DNA of 64,000 nt from Diphasiastrum complanatum (lineage: Eukaryota > Streptophyta > Lycopodiopsida > Lycopodiales > Lycopodiaceae): assembly GCA_029204225.1 (NCBI GenBank), contig CM055105.1, forward strand, positions 49,473,720 through 49,537,719. The letters run 5' to 3'. The notes beneath the pieces are model-generated. The model was not told where the DNA came from and searched no databases. It worked only from the letters and a program-made list of their open reading frames with translations. The translations under genes and the position numbers were made by a program. Shown here in pieces: positions 1 to 11,200 of this stretch. Numbering within the stretch: the first letter of the stretch is position 1; each line of letters starts with the position of its first letter.

Positions 1-1600
1 GTGAGCTCCCGATCCACTTGAACACGAAACTTACAAGACTATTTGCTTCATGATGTAAATGTGAATCCAACTTATCAACAATGTGATTCCCTAGTGCACA
101 ATGTATCACTATCATCACGTGGCAGAAAGTGATTCACTTTTGTGCATATGTTCCATAGACATGTGAGACACTTTACCACAAATAGGCTTGAAAAAATTGG
201 AAGGTAATTTGGTTGTACAAGAAGCAAGCGTTAAAAAATGAAGGGGCCTAGACAAATTTTTTCAAGGCTATGTCCTTGGAGGTGGCCAATAATCAACTCC
301 AAGCATCTATGATGAACTACAAGAACACTTGGCTTAACACACAAGATTCAAACTTTCAAGACTTCTTCAGGAACTACAAAGAACATGATTAAGCTTAAAG
401 ACAAGTGGATGCAAAAAAATCAGTATGTCTTGAAAACTTCCATACATGTGTATACATTGTTAATTGTAGAGCTCTAGAACTATGGCACATGCAAAGGGGG
501 GTACCATTATGGTGCATTTAAGAGTAAAGGATCAAGCAAATGCTTATAAAACTGGTATATGGCAAGTTAGACACAATGATAAATTCATGAGAACAAGTTA
601 GTGAAGCTCAAAAAGTCATTTGGAGTGAGTTCTTGCCGAGTCCCAATTTGTTACCTTGCTATTTGTAAACTTGCCCCAAGATAAGGTGAAAAAAAACTTT
701 TAATATTACGAATGACAACCAGGAAGCTATCATAGTTTCAATCGACATCGATATAATTAAACAACAAAAATCATCACATACATGCAAACAAGATGGCAAA
801 CACTCATCAATTTTGCTGTGCATGATTCGAGCCGGATTGTCTTCATGCCCAAATTCCTAGAAATTGGAGATACCGGACCAACCTATTGCATCATTATCTG
901 ATTGTGCTCTCTTTCTCTTACCTCTAATGGTGCAAAAAAGCTACTAGAATATCGAACCGATAATATCACAAGCTACATTCAAATGTGCTAAGATAACACG
1001 AAAATGCAGCACAATTTGCTTATAATAGGCTACTTGCAAATGATCATAATCATGGTGAGCTGTGAACTCGATCTTTGCCATTATGAATTAGCCTACACTT
1101 GGTATAAATAGCATCATTTCCACCAAAAAGAAACTTTCAGAGTAAGTTGATTTGTAGAAAAACTAGAACTTCAACCTCATAAAACTCTTTAAGAATCTAG
1201 GTCCTTAATTTTCTCATTTGGTGTAGCTATGTATGTAAGCAAATGTTGTAGAACATTACAAAAATTCACAATATCACGCTTTACTGCCATGTTGCCATGC
1301 ATGCTTTTTAGGAAATGAAAACAAACTCTGATGGGAGAAGATTTGATGCTGGCACTTCCTTCTTCAAGCATGGAAATGGAATTCATAAGCTTTGAAAAGC
1401 TATAGCTTCAAAGGATCGATTTTCCATCTTTTAGTGGCGATCTATCATTAGCTACGACCGTGCTTGATTACTCCTTCGCATCCTTGGACACCATCTGCAT
1501 ACATCCACCACGGATCCAGAATGCCATCATCATCCATTTTCAAAAATCCTAAGTTGCCGAGACTTGCTACATTACACAAAAATCGTCACATCTAGCATGA
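1..1600. repeat. Non-coding repeat block including family E2
   Basis: No convincing reading frame is visible. Bases about 262-700 belong to a dispersed repeat (E2), recognised by a core reading GGCAAGTTAGAC near 560. Other E2 copies lie near 19766-19860, 23770-23990, 47200-47640 and 55830-56115. Bases about 1189-1204 hold an intact copy of the target site that copia element 2 occupies at 26123/31993, with a single TCTAG at 1196-1200. Confidence 0.7.
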
Positions 1601-3099
1601 GAATGCTGAGGGGTAGTGCTACTGGAGCTTGTTAAAACCACACATTCAACACCGATTTGGGTTGAAATCTCTCTACTAGTACGTTATCGCGAAAAAACAT
1701 CATTGTTTCCACATCCTATCAGAGCGACATTGCTCCAAATTTTTCCACAAATTTCTATTCTCCATACACTGTCGAGCAATACTCTACATACACTGCTCAT
1801 AGAGCCGCGCCCCCATAGTCTACAATCACCGTGGACCAAGCTGAGCATACATACTCTACATTCGCTGTGGAACGAGCTGAGCGTCCATACTCTACATACA
1901 AAGTTGACTGAGCCGAGTCCATAAAAAGTCGACCGATCCGAAGCCCTCCACAGTCATCGAGCTGAGACTCCACTTGTCTGTTACCATAGCCGAACCTTCA
2001 ACAAAGTCATCAACCGAGTCCAAAACATGTCTGCCACAACATCTTCCAGTTCTCATGACCCAACCCAAGACATAATTGACATCACCATGGAAAGCCTCGA
2101 TATCTCTGAGATGAACACTTGGTACCAGGAGGCACACTAGTTCCTGAGCCACATAGAGTTCCAACTTCCTCTTTTCAGTGGCTATCAGAGCCCATTTCTA
2201 TTGCATATTGCTTATAACCACACCGATAGATTTTCCAGTTCATGTTACCTCCTAACCAAAATTTTGTTTATATTATCCCTATTTCTGGAGCTGACCTCAA
2301 TACATTTGGCTTCCCTAGGGGACCAAACACAGTCAAAGGATCCTCAAAATAATTGAATCCACAGCATACTTCAAATACATAGACCCCTCAGTGGACAAGT
2401 GGAAAAAAAAAGATGGTTACCGTATCGAGGTCATAAATGATAAGCCCTTAGCTGCTCCATGCGCCTATCTAATGAAATATACATAGCGCTATAGGTCCAA
2501 GATCATGCATATCCCCATGAAACTATTCCACATGATGGTTGATTCTAGACTACACAATCAGAACCTTTATGACTGGGCCCAGTTTGCTTCCAACTGCCTC
2601 CATGACTATATCAAGAACAAGCAAACCTCCAGTTATTGGGCTATCTTCTGATAGATGTCACTGTAGCAGTTGAGCCACCGACCTCGAGTTCGAGACCCCT
2701 TGATGCAAGCAGATAATAGCTTGGGAGACTCCCTCAGAACCAGCCAAGAATACCAACTCTACTTCCAGGCCTATTGCAACAGATTCCACGCAAGCGGGTT
2801 GTCAAAAGAGAAAGAGTTCATTCTCTCCACAAGGGCCAACTCCAAAGCACCAAACGGTCGGCCTAGTGAAGCTTACATCGAGAAAGACACCCATGTCCTC
2901 TATGTCACAGACAACGGATCAGTCTGCTGAAGAGTCTTTTGCTCAACATGAAGACACCACCACACTAGTCCAACCACCACCAACACAACAATCCAGGCAA
3001 AGGACCAAGATACGAGCTAAACGCCATGCTTCATCAGATGAAACAGACTCAGATGATATGCAGCTTGACCTCACTAGTAACGTATGTAGTTAGCTAGAA
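1601..3099 (+). pseudogene. Gene-like repeat family A, copy 1
   Basis: I do not recognise this family. It has three parts. First, a 5' region with imperfect repeats of a CTCTACAT/CGAGCTGAGCGTCCATA type. Second, a coding-looking core starting with an ATG at 2242 (MLPPNQNFVYII...), including FKYIDPSVDKW-like and LFHMMVDSRLH-like stretches. Third, a tail rich in Ser, Lys and acidic residues (about 2866-3093, ending near SSDETDSDDM). This copy is frameshifted after the core start and carries stops near 2650. The same unit recurs at 13958, 18905, 34674/35706, 44789 and 54358, with partial copies at 32515 and 51256. A retroelement-like or captured gene is possible. Confidence 0.6.
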
Positions 3100-3949
3100 G
3101 TTGGATAGCCACAACGCGTGGGGTCCATACTTCAAGATTCTATTTTCTACCATTAACTAACATAACTTCTCATGTAGATGCTCAAATCGTATTGCACATC
3201 AAAGTTTTCTTTCCATCTACTCAAAGCGTTCACATCAAAGAAAAACAGTCTTATCGATCTGAAAATCATGGCAAGAAACTTTGAATATTTTGGACCACAA
3301 TGAGCGCCAACGTGAATCTTGAAATTCAGAAAATACGGAGTGTGTTGGATCAAATGGAGTGGCAAGGTTATTTCAAAGTTTTGCAATTCAGGAAATTTGC
3401 AATTTCAACACACATCTATTGAAAAAATATTTTGCTTATTTTGCTCATAACTACAAAGCTTTGGTTTTGCATATAAAGCAAGAAACTTGGAGTGTGATGG
3501 ATCAAAAAAAGCGCCAAGGTCATTTCAAACTTTTCCAATTAATTTTTTTTTATAATTAAGACGAGTTTTAATAGCTTACAAGATATATAACAAGTTGGTT
3601 TTCTACTAGATTAATCTATCAATTATTAAGATGTCTAAATATCATCTCCATATTGATCTTCCCACAGAATATGCTCCACTGTCGAGAAAAAATCTGAAAC
3701 GATCCACCTTACCAGCTCAGCAGAGGACGAAAGACAGGAAACAAGTTTCTAACAGGTTTTAAAGAAGATCATGAAATTCTATTTTGGATGTTTAGTATAA
3801 CAGAATATCCAGAGATACTTAAGAATCATATGAGCGACACACCACTCAATGTTCCTGGAATAGGTGATTTTAAGGTGGAATGGCATTTGGTTCACACACC
3901 AAGAGCTACAGGGAGTGAAAATCCAAAACTTAGCGAAATGTTTAACTGA
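3100..3949. repeat. Degenerate AT-rich repeat downstream of family A
   Basis: No gene is visible. The stretch contains at least two degenerate copies of a motif of about 50 bases centred on GGAGTGTGNTGGATCAAA (near 3340 and 3490). A direct copy follows family A at 36341-36960, an inverted copy lies at 43935-44788, and a copy with an internal deletion of about 0.48 kb lies at 15311-15754. The fixed order shows that A and this tail travel together. Confidence 0.6.
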
Positions 3950-3989
3950 TCAAACAACATTTATATAGCTAGAACCAATAAAACCCAAG

Positions 3990-4450
3990 CCGTACACTCG
4001 TTGATCCAACAACGGATCAGATCTATGGCGCGTAATACAACCGTCCACACGTGTGACACCACACGTGCTACAATACACGTCAATCTGCCATTCGGCCACG
4101 TGCCCACACGTGCGAGCTAACACGTGCCAGAACACACGTCGCCAGACCATTCGACCACATGGCCACATGTGCAAGTTTCACACATGCGGATACAGAAGTG
4201 TGGTCCCACACGTCAGGTACTGATTGGGCCATGTGACCACACGTGCGAGCCGATACGTGCAAGAACACATGTCGCTGATCCATTCGGCCACGTGTCCCCA
4301 CATGGGATTCCACACGTGTTGATCCAGACGTGCAGTTTCACACATGCGTATACAAACGTGTGGTTCCACATGTCAGCTACTGACTGGGCCACGTGTCGCT
4401 GGATATCACACGTGCCAACTTTTTTCTCCTATATAAGTCCATTCCCAGAG
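3990..4450 (+). promoter_or_regulatory. CACGTG-array promoter-like module P, copy 1
   Basis: By eye I count ten CACGTG hexamers between about 4035 and 4415, against about 0.1 expected by chance, plus many ACGTG and CACATG near-matches. The array ends in a TATA box (TATATAAG, 4430-4437). CACGTG is the plant G-box, bound by bZIP and bHLH proteins, so a G-box-driven promoter is a reasonable inference. The module recurs at 15755-16205 and, inverted, at 43437-43930. The sequence after the TATA box differs between copies. Open frames through the array rich in H, V, W and C are by-products of the repeat. Confidence 0.6.
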
Positions 4451-4489
4451 ATTGTACAATGGCCGGTGATTCCAGGGATTTCAGAAAGG

Positions 4490-4945
4490 TCAACATACGA
4501 CGAGTTGAGACTACAACTACAACCACATAGTCCTACCATAGGCTTGTGTGGTTTACCACATGGCCTACCATAGACTTGTGTAGCAGGCCACATAGGCCTG
4601 CGATTGACCAAGGCTGTCATAGGTGCCCACGTGTCAAGTCACATATGACTGCCATGTGGCAAATCATGCAGGCTTGGGGCTAGCCACGTGGCAAGCCACG
4701 TAGGCCCATCATAGGCTGGCAAGCCAACCAGGCTGGTCTGCTATTTGTGAAGCCTATCGCACACTACCACATGGCAAGCCACGTAGGTCTACCACATGGC
4801 AAATCATGCAGGCTTGAGGGTTGCCATGTGGCAAGCCATGTAGGCCTACTATAACCTTGTATGTCAAGTCAACTGGGCCCTGTGCCACGTAGGCTTGAGT
4901 GGACCTAGAGATCTATATATATATATGTAGGTGGGCTCAAATCTC
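4490..4945 (+). repeat. Minisatellite S, copy 1
   Basis: Repeated short blocks built from AGGCCTAC, GGCTTGCCACATGG and CATAGGCTTGTGTGG. Many are self-complementary (TGGCAAGCCA and its kin), so transcripts could fold into hairpins. The block ends in an AT run (about 4916-4927) and a GTGGGCTCAAA motif shared with every other S copy. It lies between promoter module P and the RT relic. Confidence 0.7.
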
Positions 4946-5071
4946 TTGCCATAAAAACCAGCCAAGAAGATAAACTTTTTCAAACCCTAAATGTGCCCTA
5001 AAAGACACAAAAAACAGCAAGTATCAAGTCTAAAAAATCAGCACCAAATTGTGTCGAAACCACACATTAGA

Positions 5072-5850
5072 TGGATGCAGGAACTCGCCCTCCTACAAGC
5101 CTTGTGTGCTGAAAATTTCAGCCTGAAATTGCATTACAAACTCAAAAAACCAGCAAGCAAATAATTAGGTTACCCCCAAAAAAGCAATATTCCTTTGAAC
5201 GGGATTGACGATTTGAATACTATTATGACTAAAATGATTTGTTCGGCATTTAAAATTGCCAAAATCAAATTGCTCAAATACAAACGACTATCTGGAACCA
5301 ATGATTTTAAATGGGTTTCAAAAAATACAGGTTCATATGAATGGAATACTATAGACCGCAAGAATACCTTATGCATTTGGAATTCCTATTTGATAGACAA
5401 TTGCATTATCAGACTTGGGGATCATACTTGGCGACAGGTCGGGAAAATACCAATGGGTTTTTCATATTCACCAGTGTCTTGTAATTGGTACTTTTATTTT
5501 TTGAAAATGCAGCTTATTAAGAGGCTTGCAAGATTAGGGGAAATTAAATTTATAAACGACTTCAAATATTCATTCAGGTACATTGACGATATATGCTTTA
5601 TCAATAATCATACGGTTGGACGTTTCCTAGACAAGACTCAACCAAGAACACCTGACAATCCTTTTTGGATCTATCCCCTGAAATACCTTTAGATAGACGG
5701 AAATGACAACACATGTAATTTGGTGAACTTTTTGAATATTACAATTACCTTTAACCCAATTACCGGTTGTACACATCTGTCCAAATATGATAAAAGGGGA
5801 GACCCGTGTTTAACTCATATAATAGATCTGTGGTAATTTGGGGTAGCTTG
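5072..5850 (+). pseudogene. Penelope-like reverse transcriptase relic, copy 1
   Basis: The frame from 5195 encodes an RT palm fragment. It shows a motif GKIPMGFSYSP (GxPxG-SP type), then IKRLARLG, then FRYIDD, the YxDD catalytic box, followed by PFWIYPL. The spacing and the downstream LNITITF...YDK stretch resemble Penelope-like elements rather than LTR or LINE RTs. A TAG at 5690-5692 replaces the Glu codon seen in the 41969-42805 copy. A deletion of about 50 bases near 5800 removes the region after the YDK motif. No GIY-YIG endonuclease is recognisable nearby. PLE assignment is by memory of motifs, not by search. Confidence 0.65.
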
Positions 5851-6075
5851 ATATGTATCTAGGCAACTAATAAAACAACAACACACCTCTGGATGGCTTC
5901 ACAAGCTTCTCTAACTCATTCTTATGATACTATCATTATGTCTAACTTTCCAAATACTAGATGCAAGAGTATTTGACAGATTCCTAATTCTTTACTCTCC
6001 AAGTGTTGTTTGTAGCTCATCGTAGATGCTTTGAGAATAATGTTACTAGTTATATTAATGGGGGGGGGGGGGGGG
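5851..6075 (+). repeat. Dispersed repeat E1 ending in a G16 run
   Basis: Starts near GGGGTAGCTTGATATGT and ends with a homopolymer G run of 16 at 6060-6075. Same-family copies are at 41758-41995 (inverted), 59520-59783, 59795-59930 (partial) and 20809-21075 (inverted). No coding capacity is visible. Confidence 0.7.
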
Positions 6076-6307
6076 ATTTTGGAATTTTTGCTCTTGAATA
6101 GGAATTTTGGAAGTTCCTTTATTGCATTTAGGTTTGCCATTACTTTTTCCCTATTTACTTTTTTGGGTTAAGGCAATTGAAAGCCTTAAAAAAAAAAGCA
6201 ATTTTTGTTGAGTACTTTGTAGACCTAGCAACCGTATCCTTTTAGAGGTGTATGCTATTTTTTTCCATTTGAAAAAGGCTTCTAATAATCACTTTAGGGT
6301 CACTTGA
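6076..6307. other. Spacer without recognisable feature
   Basis: AT-rich. It contains the segment GTGTATGCTATTTTTTTCC near 6248, which also occurs near 37770 at the edge of the single-copy block and, inverted, near 41570. No gene is visible. Confidence 0.5.
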
Positions 6308-6997
6308 TTGGAAATTGGCACAGTGGCAATTCATAGTATGGATTGTCAGCCGATTACCAAAAGGAGTGCAAAGGGAATGTCCTCCATATTGGAAGATGCT
6401 ATCCGAGTAGCTAAAGCCTACGATAGCACCGTGATTGCCTCACGGAAGAGTATGCACAGCCAATCAGCCCAAAAGCCTAAGAATGAAAAGCCAAAAAATA
6501 ATAAGATAAAAAATCTATTTTTTGATGAACTAGAAGCTACTGCTTGCCAACAAACTTGGGCATCATGCCAAACATAGATCCGAGAGGGAAAATAAATCAT
6601 CAAGTTTCATGGCGATGGATTTACCCACAGGTAAATTGAAAGTCGATTTGTTAAATTGTTGTGAATTGAAAGTCGATTTGTTAAATGGTTGTGAATATAC
6701 TTGTAACTTCAGTACACTTTCTTTCAAGTCTAATCAATGGTTTCAAGATAAAGGCAATATTCTAAGGAAAGACATAAGTATAATGTTTGATTTTGGAGGT
6801 ACTCACAACTTTTTGAATGTGCGGCTTGTATAGAAGCTTCGGGTGCCCACCATGGCCAGTGATCAACATTATGTGATCCTCTAGCCTCAGGGTCAGACAC
6901 AGAAGTTTGGGATGTGAAAGTCCCTAATTTGGAGGTTCGGATGCAAGATCATGTTGAGCAGCTTGACTTCCATGTTATGAATCTTGATAGAACTTAT
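6308..6997 (+). pseudogene. Ty3/gypsy gag-protease relic, 5' part (interrupted)
   Basis: Two open stretches, 6308-6577 and 6609-6833, precede a retropepsin-like active-site region reading FDFGGTHNFLNVRL. In intact Ty3 proteases this is D-S-G-A-T-H-N-F; here Ser-Gly is changed, so the site is dead. Stops follow. The copia element at 6998 then interrupts the protease domain, whose distal part resumes at 12859. The 6609 stretch has an internal duplication of a 36-base segment (KVDLLN repeated). The inverted counterpart is at 40999-41524. Confidence 0.7.
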
Positions 6998-7650
6998 TGT
7001 GAAAAATTGTCAACTAGTAGTATTTTCCTAACTTGAGATTTTGTAGGTCTATGGCCAAATAAAAGTTAGAGATAGGTTCATACATGTATGTAGAGGCCCA
7101 AAGTATGTGTACACTACTTTTGAGGTCACATTAATTAGAGGAGGTCGAGTGTGGAGCTCTTCTATTGGCTCATAATTTGGTGCATTCCTATTTGACCAAA
7201 TTTCTAGGTATATGGGTGAATCCTATTGGACCCCAATTTTAGCCTATCATAAGACAAGTGGCCAAGAGGCACTATGGCTGCTATAAATAGCCATCTCCAC
7301 GAGTATGTACACATCTCATTTTCATTCTATTGAATGAATGTTATGCTCTTTGAAGGTCCATCTTCTTCTCTCTCACTTTTTTGTTCATATCTTGCATTCT
7401 AGCCACTAGAATTGTGATTTCTTTGTTGCTATGGCTTTACACGTGTGAAATGCAGGTTGTAGGCTCTGAAGTACGGACAGGGACAGCAAGTTTCTGTTTG
7501 TGGAAGCTTATGATCAGATTTTGATGTTTAGTTGATGTTTAGTATGCTTAACATCACAATTTCTATCATTTTTTCAATCTAGATGTGCATAACTTCCATG
7601 GCCAAGATCTTTATGAAACTTTAGCATCTTTTGGATCTGAGTTTTTCACA
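6998..7650 (+). repeat. 5' LTR of copia element 1
   Basis: Starts TGTGAAAAATTG and ends TTTTTCACA, giving 9-base inverted termini. It contains a TATA box (TATAAATA from 7282) at LTR offset about 284 and a CACGTG palindrome at 7440-7445 (offset 442), inside TACACGTGTGAAA. U3, R and U5 boundaries cannot be fixed without transcript ends. Confidence 0.97.
7282..7289 (+). promoter_or_regulatory. TATA box in the 5' LTR of element 1
   Basis: TATAAATA inside GCTGCTATAAATAGCC, the only good TATA box in the LTR and placed mid-LTR as expected for the U3/R boundary. Equivalent boxes occur in the copia LTRs at 40184 (near 40458) and 60955 (near 61239) at almost the same offset. Confidence 0.75.
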
Positions 7651-7662
7651 TGGTATCAGAGC
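7651..7662 (+). other. Primer binding site, initiator tRNA-Met type
   Basis: TGGTATCAGAGC lies immediately after the 5' LTR. This is the standard plant copia PBS, complementary to the 3' end of initiator tRNA-Met. Confidence 0.95.
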
Positions 7663-8259
7663 ATTAGGCGGCCAAATGTGCAGGTTTTGCCAGATTTAGA
7701 AGAGATTTGTGGGCGAGTTTGCTTTTGTAGCATTCCAATCAAGTTTCTAGCTAAAAATCTTGTTGATTTATGTGTAGAAATTGGATCTTTGTGATCAAAA
7801 CATCATTTGTATGCATTTCAATTGAAGTAGGGCGAATTCCCTCTGTACTTATCAGAATAAGGAGACAAAAATTGTTTTGGAAAGAAGGAGATGCAAGATC
7901 CAACAAGATCCTATTAGTTTTCCATTCTAGCATATAGTTTTTTGATTCAATTTCTTGCTTCTTCATGTCAAAAACTTCAAAATTGATGTAACCCTCTGAT
8001 TTTCAGTTTGCTGAATGATTCAAGAGTGTATTTCAATCTTAGGAGTGAGGGAAAAGCAAGTATATTGAGGTTTGGTCTTGGTTTGATCAAGAAATCATAA
8101 AACTAGTGGCTAAAATTAAGGAAAAAGTGAGGAAAAGAGAGAAAAAGTAAGGTTTTAGGTTCCAAATCTTTGTGATTTCTTCTTGTGTTTCATTTGTTGA
8201 TTCAAGAGAGTGCTTAGTGCATTGGAACAGGTCAAAGATCAGAGATCAATCATTGCAAC

Positions 8260-11200
8260 ATGGCTACAAATGGAGGCTACATGTTGGAAAGCAATGATAG
8301 GCTTACCTCCCTCAACTATTCTACTTGGAAAGTAAGGATGGAGTCTTTGCTTGAGATGAATGAGTTGATGGATATTGTTGTAGGTGTGGAGGAGAGACCT
8401 TTGGCACCTCAAGAACAATTGAGGTATGACAAGAGGGCAAAGAAAGCCCTTCACATGATCAAGATGAATGTGACAAATGAGCTTATCAAAGAGGTTGGTA
8501 AGTGCACATCATCTAGTGAAGCTTGGGAAGCCTTGAAGAAGGTTTATGAATCCAAGTCTACTTCTAGAGTGTTGACTTTAAGAAGGCAAATCTTTTCTTG
8601 TATGCAAAAGAAGAGTGAGAATGGACATGCTTTTGTTTTGAGAGTTAAAGCATTGAATGATGAGTTAGCATGCATTAATGATGGCATAAATAATGAGGAG
8701 CTTGTTCAAGTGATTCTCAATGGCTTGTTGGATGATCATGCTAATCTTGTTCAAAGTTATGCTATCCAAAAATGTTTACCAAGTGTTGGAGACTTGCAAG
8801 AGGTCTTGTTGGCTGAAGAATTCAGGTTGCAAGCAAGAGTGGGAGCATCTTCTACATCTCAAGGAGGAGAAGAGGAGGCAATGTTCTCTAAAGGCAAGTT
8901 CAAGGGCAAAGGTAAAAGCAATTGGTCTAAAGGGCAAGACCAAGGTGAGCACTCTACTTTTGGCAAAAAGAAGGATAGATCTAAGCTAAAATGTTTCTAT
9001 TGTGGAGTCAAAGGGCATTTTGCTAGTGATTGTTTTAAGAAAAAGAGGGATCAAGGGGAAAAGCAAACCAATCTAACTATTGATGAGGGTGGGGATGAGC
9101 TTCTTTCAAATGATGCTTTTGTTATGTCATCTTGCTTGTTGGCTAATCATGGAGACATTGATCCTTGGTGGATTGATAGTGGAGCCACTTCTCATATGAC
9201 ATATCATAAAGAGTATTTTTCATCTTTAATGGCATTTGATGGTGATAGGAAGGTAATCTATACCGCAAATGATGGTGAGTGTGCAATCAAGGGGATTGGC
9301 ACAATTCCTATTTCACTTTCTACAAATAGGAATATAGAATTGAAAGATGTTTTGCTCATTCCATCCATTACCAAGAACTTACTTAGTGTAAGCCAAATGC
9401 TTGACAAAGGATTCAAAGTTGAGTTTGATGGTGATGCTTGCTTGATCAAAAAGGGGTGTAGTATCATTGCAAAAGGGAAAAGGCAAGGGAAATTGTTCAA
9501 GCTTGATGCATGTGTTGTTGCTAACCAAGTTGGATGCATGGCAAATGAACAAATGTCAATTCAAGAGGTATGGCATAAAAGGATGGGACATCTCAACTAC
9601 AAGGCCTTGGAGGTAATAGCCAAAAAGGAGGTAGTAAGGGGACTTCCCAAGTCTCTTACTTGCTTGAATCATGTTTGTGAAGAATGTGCTTTGTCTAAAT
9701 CACATAGATTGCCATATACTAGATCTATATCTAGATCTAAGATGCCTTTTTCTCTCTTGCATTCGGATATTCATGGTGTTACTACAATTAGCAATGGAGG
9801 TGCTAAGATGTATGTAACTTTCATTGATGATTTTAGTAGATTTTGTTGGGTTTATCTACTAAAGAGCAAGGATGAGGTGTTTGATGTGTTTGTCAAGTTC
9901 AAAGTTGCTATTGAGACTCAATTTACAACCAAAATCAAATGCTTGAGGAGCGACAATGGTGGTGAATACATTTCTAACAAATTCAAAGCCTTTTGCGATG
10001 AGCATGGGATCAAGAGGGAGTACACATGTCCAAGAACACCACAACAAAATGGAGTGGCTGAGAGGAAGAATAGAACCTTGTGTGAGAGTGCAAAGGCAAT
10101 GAGATTGAATGCTAATCTTCCTAAACCTTTTTGGAGTGATGCTTTGTTGTGTGCAAATTTCCTATGCAATAGATGGCCAAGTGTTGTATTGGAAGGAAAA
10201 ACCCCTTTTGAAGCTTTGTTTGGTACGAAGCCTAATGTCAAGTTTCTAAGAACTTTTGGATGCATTTGCTACTTCAACATTACTCTTGATGATAGAACTA
10301 AGGAGGATCCATCTTCAAGAAAGGGCATTTTTGTTGGTTATAGTGAAGTAAGCAAAGCATATAGGATTTATGTTCCTTCAATCAAGAAAGTGTTCACAAG
10401 TAGGGATGTCATTTTTGATGAAAGTAACATTCCAAAAGTTGTTTCAAGTGATGATGGTGTTGTTGCAACTAATGTGCTTGATGACAATGGAGTTGATGAC
10501 ACATTGGATGTGGATGTTGAAGAAGCCTCTTCAAGTCAAATTCCAAGGAGAACTCCAAGGCATAAAGTGAAACCCTCAAGGCTCACTTATGATGGCAAAG
10601 GTAAGCAAGTGGTGGATGGATCCAACTATGCTTTCCTAACTTCTTTTGATGTACCTTCATGTGTAGATGAAGCAAGGCAAAAAGAGGAATGGATCCAAGC
10701 AATGGATCTTGAGTTTGAAGCACTTATGAAGAACAACACATGGAGATTGGTGGAGCTTCCAAAGGGCAAAAGTGCAATTGGATGCAAATGGATCTTCAAG
10801 GTAAAGACAAATAAAGATGGATCTATCAACAAGTTGAAGGCAAGGTTGGTGGCTAAAGGTTATGCTCAAGAGCATGGCATTGACTATGAGGAAACCTTTG
10901 CACCCGTGGCAAAGATGGTGAGCATAAGAGTAATCATTTCCCTTGCAACTCTTTATGGATGGGATCTTTGGCAATTAGACATTTCTAATGCTTTCTTGAA
11001 TGGTGATCTTGAAGAGGAAGTCTACATGGAGCAACCCGAGAGCTATGTTTCTCATAGCAAGCCTAATCATGTGTGTTTTCTACAAAAAAGTTTGTATGGT
11101 CTTAAGCAAGCACCAAGGAGTTGGTATGCTAGGCTTAACTCTTTTCTACTTTCTCAAAACTTCACTATGAGTGAGTATGATCATTCACTTTACTTTAGAA

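Larger units (their letters stand above)
1..6922 (+). repeat. Left arm of 7 kb inverted repeat IR1
   Basis: This block matches the reverse complement of 40910-47862 nearly end to end. Paired positions sum to about 47882 near the outer end, 47884 around 4 kb, 47877 at 5.2 kb and 47832 at 6.3-6.9 kb, so only small indels separate the arms. Homology stops near 6922, shortly before the copia insertion at 6998. The arm may extend left of the window. Its contents are annotated separately. Confidence 0.9.

Noticed and set aside
3990-4450. Module P as a centromeric or tandem satellite
   Set aside because: Only three dispersed copies, each within a fixed context and ending in a TATA box; no tandem arrangement.
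4080-4573. Open frames rich in His, Val, Trp and Cys across module P on both strands
   Set aside because: They arise from the repeated CACGTG-containing sequence and overlap on opposite strands; no codon pattern supports coding.
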